NCBI RefSeq assembly: GCF_003666685.1
Contig: NZ_RCIZ01000001.1
Location: 186,001-250,000 of the forward strand
DNA: 64,000 nucleotides
Direction of reading: 5' to 3'
From: Mesorhizobium sp. YM1C-6-2
Lineage (GTDB): Bacteria; Pseudomonadota; Alphaproteobacteria; Rhizobiales; Rhizobiaceae
Part shown: positions 45,753 to 53,960 of the stretch, piece after piece
Position numbering within the stretch: the stretch's first letter is position 1
Layout: each line of letters opens with the position of its first letter
Notes under the pieces: generated by a model
Told to the model about the DNA's origin: nothing
Database searches by the model: none
Seen by the model: the letters and a program-made list of their open reading frames with translations, nothing else
Program-made: the position numbers and the translations under genes

Positions 45753-47279
45753 ATGGGACTGACGGCCAAACTTCAGTTGAGGCAGTCACAGTCGCTTGTG
45801 ATGACCCCGCAGCTGATGCAGTCCATCAAGCTGCTGCAGCTCACCCATATGGAGCTCGACCGTTTCGTCGACGAGGAGATCGAGCGCAATCCCCTGCTCG
45901 ACCGCGCCGAGCCGCGCGATGACGCCGTAAGCGACCAGTTGCAGAAGCATGAAGGGAGCGCGGAGACGGCATCGGAGGGCGACTGGACCGAAACCGAGCA
46001 TGGCTGGACCGCAGAGGCGATGTCCGAAAAGCTCGACAGTTCGCTGGAAAACATCTTTCCCGACGATCCCGGCACCTCCGAGAGGCTTGGGCCGGATCTT
46101 GCAGCGCAATGGAAGTCGGCTGGCGGCGGCGCCGGCAGCCGCTCCGAGGCCGGTTTCGACATGGACGACATGGCGGCCGCTTCCGTCACGCTGCGCGACC
46201 ATGTCGGCGAGCAGATCGCCTTCGCCTTCACCGATCCTGCGGCGCGGCTGATCGCCCGCGAACTGGCGGAGAACCTCGACGACGACGGCTACATGCGGGC
46301 CGACATCGCCGAGATCGCCGGACGGCTGGGCGCCAGCGTCGACGACATCGCCGCGGTGCTGTCCGTCTGCCAGACCTTCGAGCCGGCCGGGCTTTTCGCG
46401 CGCAACCTTGCCGAATGCCTGTCGCTGCAGCTTGCGCAGCGCGACCGGCTCGACCCGGCTATGCGGGCCATGCTCGGACATCTCGACCTTCTGGCGCGCC
46501 GCGACTTCGCTTCCCTGAAGCGCATCTGCGGCGTCGACGAGGACGACCTGCTCGACATGCTGGCGGAGATACGCGGGCTCGACCCGAACCCGGGCACGCG
46601 ATTCGCCGGCGGCAACACGGATGCGATCGTGGCCGATGTCGAGGTGCGCGCGGCGGGCGACGGCAGTTGGACGGTCGAGCTCAACCCCGAGACGCTGCCG
46701 AGGGTGCTCGTCGACCACATCTATTTCGCCGAGGTCTCCCGCCGCGCCCGGAACCAGGCCGAGAAGGAATTCCTGTCCGAGTGCCTGCAGAACGCCAACT
46801 GGCTGACCAGGAGCCTGGACCAGCGGGCCAGGACCATCCTCAAGGTCGCCTCCGAGATCGTGCGCCAGCAGGACGCGTTCCTAGCGCACGGGGTGCGGCA
46901 TCTCAGGCCCCTCAACCTGCGCACGGTCGCCGACGCCATCGGCATGCACGAATCGACGGTCAGCCGGGTGACCGCAAATAAATATATGCTGACCCCGCGC
47001 GGCGTGTTCGAGCTGCGCTATTTCTTCACCGCTTCGATCGCCGCCTCCGGCGGTGGCGAGGCGCATTCCTCCGAGGCGGTTCGCGACCGCATCCGGGAGA
47101 TGATCGACGGCGAGAAGCCGGCCGACGTGCTGTCGGACGACGCCATTGTGGATATGTTGAGGAAAAGCGGCGTCGACATCGCCCGCCGGACCGTAGCCAA
47201 GTATCGGGAAAGCATGAGCATTCCGTCGTCGGTGCAGCGCCGGCGCGAGAAGCGGGCGAAGGCCACGGCCGGACGCTGA
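45753..47279 (+). CDS. rpoN: RNA polymerase sigma-54 factor
   Basis: A 508-residue sigma-54. Region I is Gln/Leu-rich (KLQLRQSQSLVMTPQLMQSI then KLLQLTHMELDRFVDEEIERNPLL), region II is acidic, and region III has the core-binding and DNA-binding parts. The C-terminal RpoN box reads IARRTVAKYRESMSIPSS. It directs nitrogen and other enhancer-dependent promoters. The 221-bp leader after lptB contains a possible promoter TTGACA-N18-TCTTAT near 45640-45670. It is followed by hpf and ptsN, the classical rpoN neighbourhood. Confidence 0.97.
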   Translation: MGLTAKLQLRQSQSLVMTPQLMQSIKLLQLTHMELDRFVDEEIERNPLLDRAEPRDDAVSDQLQKHEGSAETASEGDWTETEHGWTAEAMSEKLDSSLENIFPDDPGTSERLGPDLAAQWKSAGGGAGSRSEAGFDMDDMAAASVTLRDHVGEQIAFAFTDPAARLIARELAENLDDDGYMRADIAEIAGRLGASVDDIAAVLSVCQTFEPAGLFARNLAECLSLQLAQRDRLDPAMRAMLGHLDLLARRDFASLKRICGVDEDDLLDMLAEIRGLDPNPGTRFAGGNTDAIVADVEVRAAGDGSWTVELNPETLPRVLVDHIYFAEVSRRARNQAEKEFLSECLQNANWLTRSLDQRARTILKVASEIVRQQDAFLAHGVRHLRPLNLRTVADAIGMHESTVSRVTANKYMLTPRGVFELRYFFTASIAASGGGEAHSSEAVRDRIREMIDGEKPADVLSDDAIVDMLRKSGVDIARRTVAKYRESMSIPSSVQRRREKRAKATAGR

Positions 47280-47308
47280 GAATTGCCCGAAAAGATCGCT
47301 TTCCGCAG

Positions 47309-47342
47309 CTTCATTGACATTCTCTAATGAAGTGACTAGAAG
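47309..47342 (+). promoter_or_regulatory. Candidate hpf promoter overlapped by an inverted repeat
   Basis: TTGACA (47314-47319), 17-bp spacer, TAGAAG (47337-47342) on the plus strand. An inverted repeat CTTCATT (47309-47315) / AATGAAG (47326-47332) covers the -35 and half of the spacer, a good place for a repressor. It would give hpf-ptsN a promoter independent of rpoN, with a leader of about 175 nt. Confidence 0.55.
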
Positions 47343-47521
47343 CCCGCCCGCATGGAACGAGCCATAGGCCCGGCCGTTTAAGTACCGTCTGGAGACGGCG
47401 TGTGATCAACCGGAAAAGTTCGGACTACAAATCGGCCTAGGCCGCTGCGAAGCTTGTGCCTGTCGGCAACGGGTATAAACTCCCGCCATCCAGAGTCTGA
47501 ACAGGGAAGGTCCATAAAAAA

Positions 47522-48097
47522 ATGAGCCTGCGGATATCGGGAAAGCATATGGAGATCGGCGACGCGTTCCGGTCTCGCATCGAAGACCGGATCGGGGAGA
47601 CAATCGAAAAATATTTCGACGGCGGATTCTCCGGCCATGTGACGGTCGAGAAATCGGGCCCGCGTTTCTCGGCCGACTGCGTCATCTTCCTCGATACCGG
47701 CATGGGCCTGCAGGCGGCTGGCCAGGCCTACGACCCCCAGGCGGCCTTCGAGGCGGCTTCCGACCGCATCGAGACCAGGCTGCGCCGCTACAAGCGCAAG
47801 CTGCGCTCCTATGACGGCGCCGGCAACGGCCGCGACGAGGACATCGCCTACCGCGTGATGGCCCCCGCGGCGGAGGAGGACGAGGAGGTGCCGGAGGACT
47901 ACGCCCCGGCGGTCGTCGCCGAATCCACCGTGTCGCTGAAGACCATGTCGGTCGCCCGCGCCATCATCGAGCTCGACACCAAGGACAGCCCGGTCTTCGT
48001 GTTCCGCAATGCCGGCAACGACCAGGTCAACATCGTCTACCGCCGGGCCGACGGCAATATCGGCTGGATCGACCCGTCCACCGCCATGACAGCCTAG
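47522..48097 (+). CDS. hpf: Ribosome hibernation promoting factor, long form
   Basis: A 191-residue long HPF. The N-domain (1-100) begins MSLRISGKHMEIGDAFRSRI and contains the basic IETRLRRYKRKLRS. The C-terminal domain, SVARAIIELDTKDSPVFVFRN to GNIGWIDPST (about 140-188), mediates 100S ribosome dimer formation. It silences ribosomes in stationary phase. It lies between rpoN and ptsN. Confidence 0.94.
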   Translation: MSLRISGKHMEIGDAFRSRIEDRIGETIEKYFDGGFSGHVTVEKSGPRFSADCVIFLDTGMGLQAAGQAYDPQAAFEAASDRIETRLRRYKRKLRSYDGAGNGRDEDIAYRVMAPAAEEDEEVPEDYAPAVVAESTVSLKTMSVARAIIELDTKDSPVFVFRNAGNDQVNIVYRRADGNIGWIDPSTAMTA

Positions 48098-48173
48098 AGA
48101 CAAACAGCGTCGCCCGGCCCGCCCGCGAAAAGCAGCGGGGTGGAGCAAGGGCGGAGCACAAGGAATTATTGGA

Positions 48174-48638
48174 ATGGATCTCAGCGATCTTATCGATGTG
48201 CCGGCAATCATGCCGGGGCTCAAGGCCAACTCGAAGAAACAGCTGCTGCAGCTGCTGGCGGAGCGGGCCGCATCGATCACCGGCATCCCCGAGCGCGAAA
48301 TCTTCGACACCGTCCTGCAGCGCGAGCGGCTGGGCTCCACCGGGGTCGGCAACGGCATCGCCATCCCGCATGGCAAGCTGGCCGGGGTGAAGCACATCAC
48401 CGGCGTTTTCGCGCGGCTGGAGACGCCGGTCGATTTCGAGGCGCTGGACGACGAGCCGGTGGACCTGGTCTTCCTGCTGCTCGCCCCGGAGGGGGCCGGC
48501 GCGGACCATCTCAAGGCGCTGTCCAAGATCGCTCGCGTGCTGCGCGACAGCGATACGGTCGCCAAGGTGCGCGGCACCAGCGACGCCGCCGCCATTCACA
48601 CGCTTTTGTCCGACACGCAGGGCTCGAAGGCCGCCTGA
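48174..48638 (+). CDS. ptsN: Nitrogen-PTS EIIA component PtsN
   Basis: A 154-residue EIIA-Ntr with the phosphorylation-site His66 in GNGIAIPHGKLAGVKH, and PVDLVFLLLAPEGAGADHLKAL. It is phosphorylated by EI-Ntr/NPr and controls potassium uptake and other regulators by protein contacts. It lies 76 bp after hpf and is followed by a strong terminator. Confidence 0.95.
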   Translation: MDLSDLIDVPAIMPGLKANSKKQLLQLLAERAASITGIPEREIFDTVLQRERLGSTGVGNGIAIPHGKLAGVKHITGVFARLETPVDFEALDDEPVDLVFLLLAPEGAGADHLKALSKIARVLRDSDTVAKVRGTSDAAAIHTLLSDTQGSKAA

Positions 48639-48658
48639 GCGGCAATCAAATCCCCGTT

Positions 48659-48691
48659 AAGAAAAGGGCGGCTCAAGGCCGCCCTTTTCTT
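48659..48691. terminator. Bidirectional Rho-independent terminator
   Basis: A 14-bp perfect stem (AAGAAAAGGGCGGC and its complement) with a 5-nt loop. The stem's T/A-rich base supplies TTTTCTTT on the plus strand and the equivalent run on minus. It ends ptsN (stop at 48638) and the convergent DUF1150 gene (stop at 48697). Confidence 0.9.
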
Positions 48692-48696
48692 TGAAT

Positions 48697-48951
48697 TCAG
48701 TGGATGCTGACGGGAACGAGCTCGTTCTCGAAGGCGCCCGCGATGGCGCGCTCGCGCGCGTCGGCAAGCAGGATCGGCTGGCCGTTGGCCGCGAACAGGG
48801 CCCATAGCTTGGTGTCACCGGGAATCTCGGGAAGGCCGGGGAATTTCCCCTTCAACTCCTCACCGTCCATCTCGCGCAGATAGGCGACATGACCCTCGCC
48901 GAGATGGGCGAGATCGGCCTGGGTGATGGTAGAGGTTTCGTTTCTAGTCAT
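48697..48951 (-). CDS. DUF1150 family protein
   Basis: An 84-residue protein: HLGEGHVAYLREMDGEELKG, LWALFAANGQPILLADARER and AIAGAFENELVPVSIH are characteristic of DUF1150, found next to small heat-shock genes in rhizobia. Function is unknown. It is 98 bp downstream of hsp20 on the same strand and may be read from the heat-shock promoter or from an EcfG-like element in the gap. GGAGG lies close upstream of the ATG. Confidence 0.88.
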   Translation of the reverse strand: MTRNETSTITQADLAHLGEGHVAYLREMDGEELKGKFPGLPEIPGDTKLWALFAANGQPILLADARERAIAGAFENELVPVSIH

Positions 48952-48986
48952 GCGAGCCTCCTGATTGCGGGGCGTCCCATCGGACC

Positions 48987-49011
48987 AACCCGCCTTAGAG
49001 CCAAAAGTTCC
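48987..49011 (-). promoter_or_regulatory. Possible EcfG-like promoter before the DUF1150 gene
   Basis: On minus: GGAAC (49011-49007), 16-bp spacer, GGTT (48990-48987), 36 bp before the start codon. It matches GGAAC-N16/17-CGTT except for the C. Short motifs like this occur by chance, so confidence is low. Confidence 0.3.
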
Positions 49012-49049
49012 GGTTCATCGCCGGGGGCATTTCGGGGCGGGACAGGGAG

Positions 49050-49475
49050 TCAGTCTTTCACCGAAATGTTTATTTTCCGTACCAGCCTTTCGGGCTCGGG
49101 ACGGTCGAGATCGATCGCGAGCAGACCGTTCTTGAGTTCGGCTGCCGTCACGCGCATGCCGTCGGCAAGCACGAAACAGCGCTGAAACTGCCTGGCGGCG
49201 ATGCCGCGATGCAGATATTCCCGTTCCGTCTCGTCGGTCTGGCGACCGCGCACCAGGAGCTGGTTCTCTTCCGTGGTGACCTCGAGATCGTTCTCCGCGA
49301 AACCGGCGACGGCAAGCGTGATGCGCAGCCTTTCGGCGGCGCCGTCGGCGCCGCGAAGACGCTCGATATTGTAGGGCGGATAGGAATCGCCGGTCTTCGC
49401 CAGACGCTCCAGCGTCTTTTCCATGGCGTCGAACCCGAGCAGAAGCGGGCTCGAAAACGGCGTCATACGGCTCAT
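49050..49475 (-). CDS. Small heat-shock protein Hsp20 (IbpA-type)
   Basis: A 141-residue small heat-shock protein starting MSRMTPFSSPLLLGFDAMEK. The alpha-crystallin domain runs from YPPYNIERL through RITLAVAGFAENDLEV, and has QLLVRGRQ, REYLHRGIAARQFQRCFVL and the family's G-L-L motif in ELKNGLLAIDLDRPEPE. It holds unfolding proteins for DnaK/ClpB. GAGGA precedes the ATG at 49475. An RpoH promoter lies at 49571-49543. The upstream frame to 49856 is shadow. Confidence 0.94.
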   Translation of the reverse strand: MSRMTPFSSPLLLGFDAMEKTLERLAKTGDSYPPYNIERLRGADGAAERLRITLAVAGFAENDLEVTTEENQLLVRGRQTDETEREYLHRGIAARQFQRCFVLADGMRVTAAELKNGLLAIDLDRPEPERLVRKINISVKD

Positions 49476-49542
49476 GTAACAGCGTCCTCTACGAGCGACA
49501 TATTGGGGAAAAACCCGAATGGCATTTCTCCCGCTGGTGCTG

Positions 49543-49571
49543 ATATGGTCCGCGCCGCGTTCGAGTTCAAG
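49543..49571 (-). promoter_or_regulatory. RpoH (heat-shock) promoter of hsp20
   Basis: On minus: CTTGAA (49571-49566), 17-bp spacer, CCATAT (49548-49543), about 68 bp before the start codon. It has the same spacing as the grpE element and fits the alphaproteobacterial RpoH consensus. It overlaps the leader of the divergent nucleoside hydrolase gene. Confidence 0.75.
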
Positions 49572-49604
49572 AGTTGCAGCGTGCTGCACGTCCAAGGAAA
49601 AGAG

Positions 49605-50546
49605 ATGCCCGAAACCAGGAAGATCATCATCGACACCGACCCCGGCCAGGACGACGCGGTCGCCATACTTCTGGCCCTCGCCAGCCCAGAACTCGATGTA
49701 TTGGGAATTACGGCGGTCGCCGGCAACGTGCCGCTCGCCCTGACCGAGAAGAACGCGCGCAAGATCTGCGAACTGGCCGGAAAACCTGGGATAAAGGTGT
49801 TCGCCGGCGCCGTGCGGCCGATGGTGCGGCATCTGGTGACAGCCGAGAACGTGCACGGCAAGACCGGTCTCGACGGCCCGGAACTACCGGAGCCGGAAAT
49901 GCCGCTGCAAAAGCAGCATGCGGTCGATTTCATCGTCGAGACGCTGATGCGCGAGGAGCCCGGCTCCGTCACGCTGTGCCCGCTCGGGCCGCTGACCAAC
50001 ATTGCGCTGGCCATGGTGCGCGAGCCGAGGATCGTGCCGCGCATCCGCGAGATCGTGCTGATGGGCGGCGGCTTCTTCGAGGGCGGCAACGTGACGCCGG
50101 CCGCCGAGTTCAACATCTATGTCGACCCGCATGCGGCCGATGTCGTGCTGAAGTCCGGCATCCCTGTCGTCATGGTGCCGCTCGACGTCACTCACAAGGC
50201 GCTGACGTCGGCGAAGCGCGTGGCCGCCTTCCGCGAACTCGGCACCAGGCCCGGCCTCGCGATCGCCGAGATGCTCGAGTTCTTCGAGCGCTTCGACGAG
50301 AGCAAGTACGGCACCGACGGCGGGCCGCTGCACGATCCCTGCGTCATCGCCTATCTGCTCCAGCCCGAGCTGTTTTCCGGCCGCTACATCAACGTGACGG
50401 TCGAGACCGCGTCCGAGCTGACGATGGGCATGACCGTCGCCGACTGGTGGGGCGTCACCGGGCGCGAGAAGAACGTCACCTACCTGCGCGATGTCGACCA
50501 CGAACAGTTCTTCCGGCTGCTGGTCGAGCGGATCGGCAGGCTGTAG
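49605..50546 (+). CDS. Inosine-uridine preferring nucleoside hydrolase
   Basis: A 313-residue nucleoside hydrolase. The calcium-binding N-terminal motif is [20 protein letters not shown]; other landmarks are [43 protein letters not shown] and [14 protein letters not shown] (catalytic-site Asp/His). It cleaves the N-glycosidic bond of ribonucleosides. AAGGAAAAG precedes the ATG at 49605; the much longer upstream frame is antisense to hsp20. It is followed 55 bp later by the proline-racemase-family gene. Confidence 0.92.
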   Translation: MPETRKIIIDTDPGQDDAVAILLALASPELDVLGITAVAGNVPLALTEKNARKICELAGKPGIKVFAGAVRPMVRHLVTAENVHGKTGLDGPELPEPEMPLQKQHAVDFIVETLMREEPGSVTLCPLGPLTNIALAMVREPRIVPRIREIVLMGGGFFEGGNVTPAAEFNIYVDPHAADVVLKSGIPVVMVPLDVTHKALTSAKRVAAFRELGTRPGLAIAEMLEFFERFDESKYGTDGGPLHDPCVIAYLLQPELFSGRYINVTVETASELTMGMTVADWWGVTGREKNVTYLRDVDHEQFFRLLVERIGRL

Positions 50547-50601
50547 GCGTATTCTCAGCCCTTTCGGGGTTGGTTGCGGTTGTCGGAAACAGGGGAAGGC
50601 G

Positions 50602-51633
50602 ATGCGCACGACGAAGACGATCCATGTGGTGAGCTGCCATGCCGGCGGCGAGGTCGGCGACGTCATCGTCGGAGGCTTGGCGCCGCCGCCCGGCGACACG
50701 CTCTGGGAGCAGAGCCGCTTCATCGCCAGCGACCAGTCGCTGCGCCGCTTCATGCTCAACGAGCCGCGCGGCGGCGTCTTCCGCCATGTGAATCTGCTCG
50801 TCCCGCCCAAGAATCCGAAAGCCGCGATGGGCTTCATCATCATGGAGCCGGAGGACACGCCGCCGATGTCGGGTTCGAACTCGATCTGCGTGTCGACCGT
50901 GCTCCTCGACAGCGGCATCGTGCCGATGACGGAGCCGGAGACCCGCCTGACGCTGGAGGCGCCGGGCGGGCTGGTCGAGGTGGTGGCCGAATGCCGGAAC
51001 GGCAAGGCCGAGCGCATCACAGTCGCCAACGTCCCGTCCTTCGCCGACAGGCTGGACGCCAGGCTCGAAGTGGCGGGGCTGGGCACGCTAACCGTCGACA
51101 CCGCCTATGGCGGCGACAGTTTTGTCATTGTCGATGCCGAGAAGCTCGGCTTCTCGCTGGTCGAGGGCGAGGCGCGCGAGCTTGCCGAAACCGGCATGAA
51201 GATCACCGCCGCCGCCAACGAGCAGCTCGGTTTCTCCCATCCCGAGAATGCCGGCTGGGATCACATCTCCTTCTGCGCCTTCGCCGGGCCGATCTTCGAG
51301 GAGAACGGCGAACGCCTGTCGCGCTCGGCGGTCGCCATCCGGCCGGGCAAGATCGACCGTTCGCCGACCGGCACGGCGGTTTCGGCGCGCATGGCGGTGA
51401 TGGCCGCGCGTGGCCAGCTCAAGGTCGGCGAAGGCATCACGCTGGTCTCCATCATAGGTTCGCGTTTCGTCGGCAGGATCTTGCGCGACGCCACGGTCGC
51501 CGGCCGTCCGGCGATCGTCCCGTCCATTTCCGGCCAGGCATGGATCACCGGCACGCATCAGCACATGCTCGACCCCGACGACCCCTGGCCTGAGGGATAC
51601 CGCCTCACCGACACCTGGCCGGCGCTGCGCTAG
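50602..51633 (+). CDS. Proline racemase superfamily protein (hydroxyproline dehydratase/epimerase-like) with Ser/Thr active-site pair
   Basis: A 343-residue two-lobe protein of the proline racemase fold: [36 protein letters not shown] and [20 protein letters not shown], then [20 protein letters not shown]. In proline racemase both acid/base residues are Cys (MCGH and SPCGT). Here they are Ser90 (MSGSN) and Thr256 (SPTGT). Cys/Thr enzymes of the family are trans-3-hydroxy-L-proline dehydratases; a Ser/Thr pair makes racemisation unlikely and dehydration the best guess. GGGGAAGG precedes the start at 50602. An LhpI-type reductase that could use the product is at 40479-41444. Confidence 0.85.
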   Translation: MRTTKTIHVVSCHAGGEVGDVIVGGLAPPPGDTLWEQSRFIASDQSLRRFMLNEPRGGVFRHVNLLVPPKNPKAAMGFIIMEPEDTPPMSGSNSICVSTVLLDSGIVPMTEPETRLTLEAPGGLVEVVAECRNGKAERITVANVPSFADRLDARLEVAGLGTLTVDTAYGGDSFVIVDAEKLGFSLVEGEARELAETGMKITAAANEQLGFSHPENAGWDHISFCAFAGPIFEENGERLSRSAVAIRPGKIDRSPTGTAVSARMAVMAARGQLKVGEGITLVSIIGSRFVGRILRDATVAGRPAIVPSISGQAWITGTHQHMLDPDDPWPEGYRLTDTWPALR

Positions 51634-51645
51634 AATATCTCGTGA

Positions 51646-51712
51646 ACCTTTCCTTTCGGCGCTGCGACTGACGCACAGGCCGCAATGGTGCGGCTCGTTG
51701 GAAAGGAAAGGT
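51646..51712. repeat. Nested inverted repeat after the proline-racemase-family gene
   Basis: Perfect 12-bp arms ACCTTTCCTTTC (51646-51657) and GAAAGGAAAGGT (51701-51712) flank 43 nt that contain a second hairpin, GCCGCA-ATGG-TGCGGC (51679-51694). As RNA it would fold into a long stem with an inner stem-loop. It begins 13 nt past the stop codon, so it may be a 3'-end structure or an attenuator between this gene and the secreted-protein genes. Confidence 0.65.
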
Positions 51713-51810
51713 CCATGGCCAGACACACACCGTGCAGGCCAACGGAATCGACCGGACCCCGCCGCATCCAGGACGATAAGCCTGGTGCGCCGGATGCCGA
51801 AGCGATTCCG

Positions 51811-51839
51811 TTGACCCTGCGTAAGACCCGGCCTACTAT
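51811..51839 (+). promoter_or_regulatory. Candidate sigma-70 promoter for the secreted-protein pair
   Basis: TTGACC (51811-51816), 17-bp spacer, TACTAT (51834-51839), close to consensus. Transcription would start about 110 nt before the chosen start codon at 51958. This also argues against the in-frame ATG at 51715. The remainder of the 324-bp gap (51634-51957) holds only the nested inverted repeat. Confidence 0.6.
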
Positions 51840-51957
51840 TTTCGGCAGGAGGGACTCCGAACAGATTTTTGCGGGGGAAAGTGCCGGAATTGCGCGCTTT
51901 GCTTCTTGCGCGCGTCTCCGGGCGGCTTCTCCCAATGACAGCGGGAGGAGTAGCATC

Positions 51958-53949
51958 ATGCCACGCAGACGCGGCGGACTGCGTTTTCTTGCTTGCGACC
52001 CGATATCCCCAGCCCGGCAGGCCGGCCTTCGCGAGAAGCTTGCGGCAGGCAGCGCGCTGATCGTGCTTGCGCTCGGCGCGAGCCTTGCCGCGTCGCCTGC
52101 GCGCGCGCAGGAAGGCCAGATCATCAATCCCGGCGCCATGGCCGTCACCGGTTTCTCCGGCACGGTCATCCCCGGCATCGAGGAAGGGCTGCCGCCCGGC
52201 GTCGACCCGGTCGACGAGACTTTCATCGATACGGAACGCGCGACCCTGCGCGTCTTCGACGTTTCGGCGCTCGGCGGTTCGCCGTCCGGCCAGCTCGTCT
52301 ATACGCCGCAGCCATTCGAGGTGCTGGCCGGCCAGATCGGCCAGGTTTTCGCCCTCACCTATGACGACGGTGTCCGTGACGGCACGCCGTCGGGCGTCCC
52401 GAACCTCTATGCCGGCGCGACCTCGCTGCACGGCATCCGCATCGTGACCCCGGATGCCGACGCTGACGGGCGACCCGAGCGCGAGCGGCGCGGTAAGGCC
52501 GGCGCCACCTTCATGGAAGGCCAGTTCGCCGAGGAGAACGGCGGCTCGCCCGGCGCGATCTGGAAGATCGACGGCCTGACCGGCGCCGTCAGCCTGTTCA
52601 CCACCATCGAGGGCAACAGCGGGCCGGGCATCGGCGACGTCAGCTTCGACAAGGCCCACCGCCAGTTCTTCGCCTCCGACCTCGACAGCGGGCTGATCCA
52701 CCGCATCGACGCCAGCGGCGCGGTGATCGACAGCTTCGATCACGGCGTTGCCGGCCGTCCGGCGCGCGGTCTCGCCGCCGTCGCCGACGACGGCGCGGTG
52801 ATGGATATCCAGGGCGCTGCCTTCGACAGCGAGGACCCCGGCACATGGGGCTTCACCCAGGACGAGCGCCGCGTCTGGGGCGTCGCCGTGCATGGCGGCC
52901 GCGTCTATTACGCGGTCGGCGACAAGGCCGAGATCTGGTCCGTGGGCATTTCGCAGGACGGCAACTTCGGCGGCGATCCGCGCTGGGAGCTGACGGTCGA
53001 GGCGGAGGAGGACCTTCCGGTCACCGACATCGCCTTCGACAACAGAGGCTTCCTGTATCTCGCCCAGCGCGGCGAGATCGAGAACCGCTATGACTATTCG
53101 CAGTTCGCCGATTCCGGCGACGGCGAGGTGCTGCGCTACTGGCGCGAGAGCCCGGACGATCCGGCGACGGAATCGATCTGGGTGCCGGCGCCACAGGAAT
53201 ACGCCATAGGATTCCCCGAGGGGCATCGCCAGTCGGCCGGCGGCATCGACCTGCAATATGGCTATGACAGCCAGGGCAACTTCAATCGCAACGCCTGTTC
53301 CGACACGCTGGTCGCGACCGGCGACAGGCTGCGCGACAATCCTGCGCTGGCCGAACAGCTTGGCGCCGGCGGCCCACTCGCGGTCCACGGCGTGCAGATC
53401 AATTCGACGGCGCTGGTGAGGCCCAAGAACGAGCCGCCCTTCGGCTCCTGGTTCGTCGACTTCGACGGCTTCTTCGAGGACCCCGAGGTCGAGGGCCATG
53501 TCGGCGACGTGGAGGTCTGGCGTCCCTGCGAGGGCCGCGCCGGCTACTATGAGCAGATCCCCTATCCCGGCGACTATCCGGACCCGTACTGGCCGCCGGA
53601 ATTTCCGCCTCCGGGCACTTATCCACCCTGCATCGACGTCGATGCGGTCGAGTACTACTGCACCCCGGCCGGGCTCGAGGCCGATATCTATGTCCGTGAC
53701 GTTGCGGGCATCGGCGGCGATTCAGTCAAGGCCGATTCCAGGACGCCGGGCGTATTCGTTTCCCCGCTTCAGCAGACCCAGGTTCCGGGCGCTCCATTCA
53801 CCATCGGAATGAGCGGTTTCTTCCCGGGCGAGAGGGTCGATGTCGGCCTCTGCTTCTACAGGCAGTCCGACGCCGATGCGGGCGGCTACTATCCTTGCTG
53901 CAAGGTGGTGGTCCCGCTCGATACGCCCCCAGTCAGCTGCGAACCGTGA
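51958..53949 (+). CDS. Large secreted protein: beta-propeller-like region plus C-terminal Cys-rich domain
   Basis: A 663-residue exported protein. ATG at 51958 follows GGGAGGAG; the signal sequence has a 30-residue N-region, a core LIVLALGASLAASPARAQ and cleavage near residue 50. The mature N-part (about 60-530) contains repeated blade-like strands (GAIWKIDGLTGAVSLF, GLIHRIDASGAVIDSF, VWGVAVHGGRVYYAVGDK, ITDIAFDNRGFLYLAQ-type segments), suggesting a beta-propeller. A Tyr/Pro-rich linker (YPGDYPDPYWPPEFPPPG) leads to residues 558-663. That last domain starts with a C-x9-C pair and ends GLC..CC..C, and it is shared with the next gene's product. There is no catalytic motif. The two genes are 11 bp apart and clearly co-transcribed. 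Confidence 0.8.
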   Translation: MPRRRGGLRFLACDPISPARQAGLREKLAAGSALIVLALGASLAASPARAQEGQIINPGAMAVTGFSGTVIPGIEEGLPPGVDPVDETFIDTERATLRVFDVSALGGSPSGQLVYTPQPFEVLAGQIGQVFALTYDDGVRDGTPSGVPNLYAGATSLHGIRIVTPDADADGRPERERRGKAGATFMEGQFAEENGGSPGAIWKIDGLTGAVSLFTTIEGNSGPGIGDVSFDKAHRQFFASDLDSGLIHRIDASGAVIDSFDHGVAGRPARGLAAVADDGAVMDIQGAAFDSEDPGTWGFTQDERRVWGVAVHGGRVYYAVGDKAEIWSVGISQDGNFGGDPRWELTVEAEEDLPVTDIAFDNRGFLYLAQRGEIENRYDYSQFADSGDGEVLRYWRESPDDPATESIWVPAPQEYAIGFPEGHRQSAGGIDLQYGYDSQGNFNRNACSDTLVATGDRLRDNPALAEQLGAGGPLAVHGVQINSTALVRPKNEPPFGSWFVDFDGFFEDPEVEGHVGDVEVWRPCEGRAGYYEQIPYPGDYPDPYWPPEFPPPGTYPPCIDVDAVEYYCTPAGLEADIYVRDVAGIGGDSVKADSRTPGVFVSPLQQTQVPGAPFTIGMSGFFPGERVDVGLCFYRQSDADAGGYYPCCKVVVPLDTPPVSCEP

Positions 53950-53960
53950 GGGAGGATGAG

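Noticed and set aside
51715-51957. An in-frame ATG at 51715 with a purine-rich upstream sequence as start of the first secreted protein
   Set aside because: It would put 81 polar residues before the signal peptide and lies upstream of the best promoter (51811-51839). The ATG at 51958 has GGGAGGAG and a signal peptide shortly after.
51088-53499. An 803-codon open frame on the minus strand opposite the racemase-family and first secreted genes
   Set aside because: It crosses two well-supported plus-strand genes and reads as Arg/Asp/Gly/Ala-rich shadow without any motif.
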